From Prosthecochloris marina (GTDB lineage: Bacteria; Bacteroidota; Chlorobiia; Chlorobiales; Chlorobiaceae): a stretch of 64,000 bases of DNA. The stretch covers positions 1 through 64,000 of the forward strand of contig NZ_PDNZ01000004.1 in assembly GCF_003182595.1 (NCBI RefSeq), written 5' to 3'. The position numbers were made by a program, and so were the translations under genes. A model generated the notes under the pieces. It made no database searches and was not told the DNA's origin. It saw nothing but the letters and a program-made list of their open reading frames with translations. Of the stretch, positions 61,648 to 64,000 are shown one piece after another; position 1 is the stretch's first letter; each line of letters starts with the position of its first letter.

Positions 61648-63641
61648 ACGTAGCGCTGTATTTCAGCCAGCAGCTCCGAAGAGTTGATAGGTTTTGAAAG
61701 CACAACGTCGCATCCTGCTTCTTTCGCAACCTCCTTTTCCTCCGGATCTGCAAAGGCAGTCTGTGCTATGACCGGCAATTCCGGGCGAATCTCCTTGATT
61801 CGACTTGTCGCTTCATAACCGTTCATAACGGGCATCTTCATATCCATGAGCACAATACGGATACCCGGTACTTTCTGTACTTTCTCAACAGCTTCCTTGC
61901 CGTTTTTTGCAAGAATCACATTTACTTTACGGCTCGATAATATGCCTTTCAACAGCAGGCGGCTTATGGAGTCATCATCGACAACCAGGACAGCAAGCCC
62001 GGAAAGAAACGAACTGTTGCCGTCTTCTTGCATATCTATCCGTAACTGGGCATTCGAAACCAAAAGACTATCGTAAGGAATTGTGAAGAAAAACGTGCTT
62101 CCTTTTCCTGGCACCGAATCAACCCGTATCGTTCCGCCAAGCATTTCTACAAGTTTCTTGCTGAGACTGAGCCCTAAACCCGCCCCCTCGTATTCACGCG
62201 TGGCATCGAGCGAAACTTGCCTGAAATGTTCAAAAATTTTACCCTGCTGGTCATCCGGAATGCCAATTCCCGTATCCCTGACATAAAACTCCAGCATTCC
62301 ATCGTCTTTTTTATAACCAAAAGCGACCTCCCCTTCATGGGTATACTTCAATGCGTTACCAACAAGATGCGACAATACCTGGCTGAGCCTTACCTTATCT
62401 GTAATGATAAGACTCTCTTTTGCAGAAAGACCCGCCTCAGCGGAAAAAGAAATGCACTTTCCCTGTGCTTGCTCAAAGAAATCAGCATGTATTTTTTCAA
62501 TGATTTCATTGACGCTGGTCTTGCCTGGATAGAGCGATAACTCACCGGTTTCGATTCTTGAAATATCGATGAGGTTATTGATTATGGAGAGCATACGCTT
62601 CCCGCTTTCATGAATGAGCTCTATATACTGCTCTTTTTCTTCTCCAGACAAGAGAGGCTCCCTCAAAAGCCTTGAAAAACCGAGGATGCCGTTCATCGGA
62701 GTGCGTATCTCATGACTTATATTTGCGAGAAAGCACGATTTTAAACGATCGCTTTCCTCTGCTTTTTCCTTCGCCTCGATCAATTGAAGCCATAATTTTT
62801 TCTTTTCGGTAATATCCTCTTTTACCGCTACAAAATTGGTTATTCCCCCATGTTCGTTGATCACAGGCGATATACTCGCATCCTCCCAATAGAGCCGGCC
62901 ATCTTTCTTTTTATTGAGAAACTCTCCCCGCCATTCCTCACCGGAGATAATTGTTTGCCACAACTGCTCGTAAAAATCCTGCAACATCTCACCCGACTGC
63001 AGGATACGCGGATTTTTCCCACTAACTTCTTCGAAAGTGTACCCCGTTAAAGCGGTGAACTTCGGATTCACATATTCAATACTTCCTTCACGGTCGGTTA
63101 TTACAACCGCTGCCGGACTCTGCTCAATCGCTTTGTTGATTGTCTTGAGTTTTTCCTCGAACTGCTTTTCGCGTGTGACGTCATCATAAACCGCGACAAT
63201 ATCTCCATCCGGCAATTTGAAAATGTAGTTTTTCCTCCAACCGACAATTCTGTTATCCTCATACATCGACACAGGGTGATGCTCCGGTTGCCCTGTTCTC
63301 CACACGCGCTGAAAAACCTCAAAAAGTCCGAACTCTTTTACTCCCGGAAACAGTTGCAGAACACTTTTCCCGACAACCTTTTCCTTCTCGAGATTGTCAA
63401 TTTTTTCAGCCGATTTGTTGAAATCCCGGAAAATAAAATCATTCCCGTTATCCAACACCTCATAAACAGCAACTCCGCTGCTTATGTTTTCAAAAAGCTG
63501 TCGAAATCGTTCTTCACTTTCCCTGAGTTTTTTGGTTGATATTTTGCCGATAGAACTTGCACTCTCAAGCTGAGCAACCTTTAACCGCAGTGCTTCCAGT
63601 TCAGCAAACTGCAGGGAAAGTGTTTGTTTTTCGTCCCTCAT
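61644..63641 (-). CDS. Hybrid sensor histidine kinase (PAS-PAS-HisKA-HATPase-receiver)
   Basis: A 665-residue cytoplasmic hybrid kinase without membrane segments. Order: short coiled coil (1-40), PAS 1 (about 45-155, RFRQLFENISSGVAVYEV), PAS 2 (about 170-280, with the PAC end FVAVKEDITEKK) and HisKA with His310 in ANISHEIRTPMNGILG. The ATPase domain has the N box (LVGNALKYTHEG) and G boxes (DTGIGIP, GAGLGLS). A receiver follows (about 548-665) with VVDDDS and the phospho-acceptor Asp in VLMDMKMPVMNG. It probably senses an internal signal through PAS. No response-regulator partner is next to it. Confidence 0.94.
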   Translation of the reverse strand: MRDEKQTLSLQFAELEALRLKVAQLESASSIGKISTKKLRESEERFRQLFENISSGVAVYEVLDNGNDFIFRDFNKSAEKIDNLEKEKVVGKSVLQLFPGVKEFGLFEVFQRVWRTGQPEHHPVSMYEDNRIVGWRKNYIFKLPDGDIVAVYDDVTREKQFEEKLKTINKAIEQSPAAVVITDREGSIEYVNPKFTALTGYTFEEVSGKNPRILQSGEMLQDFYEQLWQTIISGEEWRGEFLNKKKDGRLYWEDASISPVINEHGGITNFVAVKEDITEKKKLWLQLIEAKEKAEESDRLKSCFLANISHEIRTPMNGILGFSRLLREPLLSGEEKEQYIELIHESGKRMLSIINNLIDISRIETGELSLYPGKTSVNEIIEKIHADFFEQAQGKCISFSAEAGLSAKESLIITDKVRLSQVLSHLVGNALKYTHEGEVAFGYKKDDGMLEFYVRDTGIGIPDDQQGKIFEHFRQVSLDATREYEGAGLGLSLSKKLVEMLGGTIRVDSVPGKGSTFFFTIPYDSLLVSNAQLRIDMQEDGNSSFLSGLAVLVVDDDSISRLLLKGILSSRKVNVILAKNGKEAVEKVQKVPGIRIVLMDMKMPVMNGYEATSRIKEIRPELPVIAQTAFADPEEKEVAKEAGCDVVLSKPINSSELLAEIQRYV

Positions 63642-63957
63642 GATACGTTGTTGATACCATTGCCATTAAGTCATGAGATAATTTTTTTGAACAGCACAAG
63701 GGGACACTCTCACAACGTTTTTTGTCTTAGAAATTAAGGAAAACATTTTGATTTTTAGTGAAACACTTCACAAAGCAAAGTACTTTTTGACGTACATCCA
63801 ATATCTTTTTTGTTTTTTTTCAAAAAAAAACTTGTCTCTTCTTCCAGTAATGTTCGAAAGCAAAATCGCTTTTCCCTGGCAACCGGCATACATCAAGGTT
63901 ATTTACAGGCCTTCGCCAACACCCGGGTGGCGGAAACCGGTTCATGCGGGAGTTGTT
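63642..63957. other. AT-rich upstream region with no gene
   Basis: A T/A-rich stretch between the histidine kinase start and the last partial gene. It contains long T and A runs (about 63800-63833) and a GC-rich segment (about 63908-63952) with local inverted symmetry near CACCCGGGTG. It may hold promoters for both flanking genes. I cannot assign a riboswitch. Confidence 0.35.
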
Positions 63958-64000
63958 ATGATGGAAAAAGATAGAGGAAGAGAAGAGATAGGAAAAGACG
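63958..64000 (+). CDS. 5' end of an unidentified gene (partial)
   Basis: ATG at 63958 is preceded by GGGAG 5 nt upstream and opens a frame (MMEKDRGREEIGKD) to the window edge. The strong ribosome site supports a real start. Fourteen residues are too few to identify the product. Confidence 0.45.
   Translation, partial: MMEKDRGREEIGKD

Noticed and set aside
63880..63957. Possible riboswitch before the last partial gene
   Set aside because: GC-rich local symmetry is present, but I could match no known riboswitch core and the downstream gene is unidentified.

Overview
The window looks like the chromosome of a green sulfur bacterium (Chlorobiaceae). The clearest evidence is the bchI-bchD-bchH magnesium chelatase operon for bacteriochlorophyll synthesis (43.4-50.5 kb). 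It sits among ordinary housekeeping genes: guaB, a dihydrolipoamide dehydrogenase, an RluD-type pseudouridine synthase and a Uup-type ABC-F ATPase. Genus-level placement is not possible from this sequence alone.

Layout. 0-6.5 kb: the tail of an unidentified gene, an ABC-F ATPase, a NifX/NifB-like cofactor protein, a lipoprotein MsrB-MsrA fusion, a YyaL/DUF255 thioredoxin-like protein and two tandem glycine-rich small membrane proteins. 6.5-23.5 kb: two paralogous RND multidrug efflux operons on the minus strand. The first is complete (adaptor, pump, NodT-type outer-membrane lipoprotein) and lies behind an AraC-type regulator. The second has the adaptor and pump, but its NodT gene survives only as 38 codons joined to the decayed end of another RND pump. 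Upstream of it lie a third RND pump and a TolC protein. 23.6-26.2 kb: a CPBP-family membrane protein, an ATP-grasp enzyme and a pentapeptide-repeat protein.

26-41 kb is an accessory region of small, mostly minus-strand genes: DUF4180, a decayed AbrB/Doc toxin-antitoxin pair, arylamine N-acetyltransferase, a class D beta-lactamase, a C-X4-R phosphatase, an HExxH protease, two GNATs, a winged-helix/TIR protein split by a frameshift, a SIR2 protein, a CoiA-like nuclease, a DM13 protein, a methyltransferase and PhzF. Several of these genes are followed directly by imperfect inverted repeats that resemble integron attC sites. The best-formed sites are about 60-67 nt, and two of them show an unpaired base in the stem. 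No integron integrase is present, so I read this as an integrase-less cassette cluster, part of which carries NAD-targeting defence-type genes. The island ends at three tRNA-Ser genes surrounded by broken tRNA-Ser pieces and hairpin-rich insertions placed at the T loop.

52-64 kb: the RluD homologue, a flavoprotein, a very basic lipoprotein, and then a secreted prolyl oligopeptidase directly upstream of a radical SAM/SPASM protein. A Nif11-type small peptide gene converges on them, so this is a candidate peptide-modification locus. After it come Uup, a thermonuclease-like protein and a hybrid histidine kinase. The window ends at the first codons of another gene.

Most interesting points: the attC-like array with its split TIR effector and SIR2 gene, the peptidase/radical SAM/Nif11 locus, the efflux-operon fusion scar and the interrupted tRNA-Ser T-arms. 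All family calls come from reading motifs in the sequence; no database search was possible.
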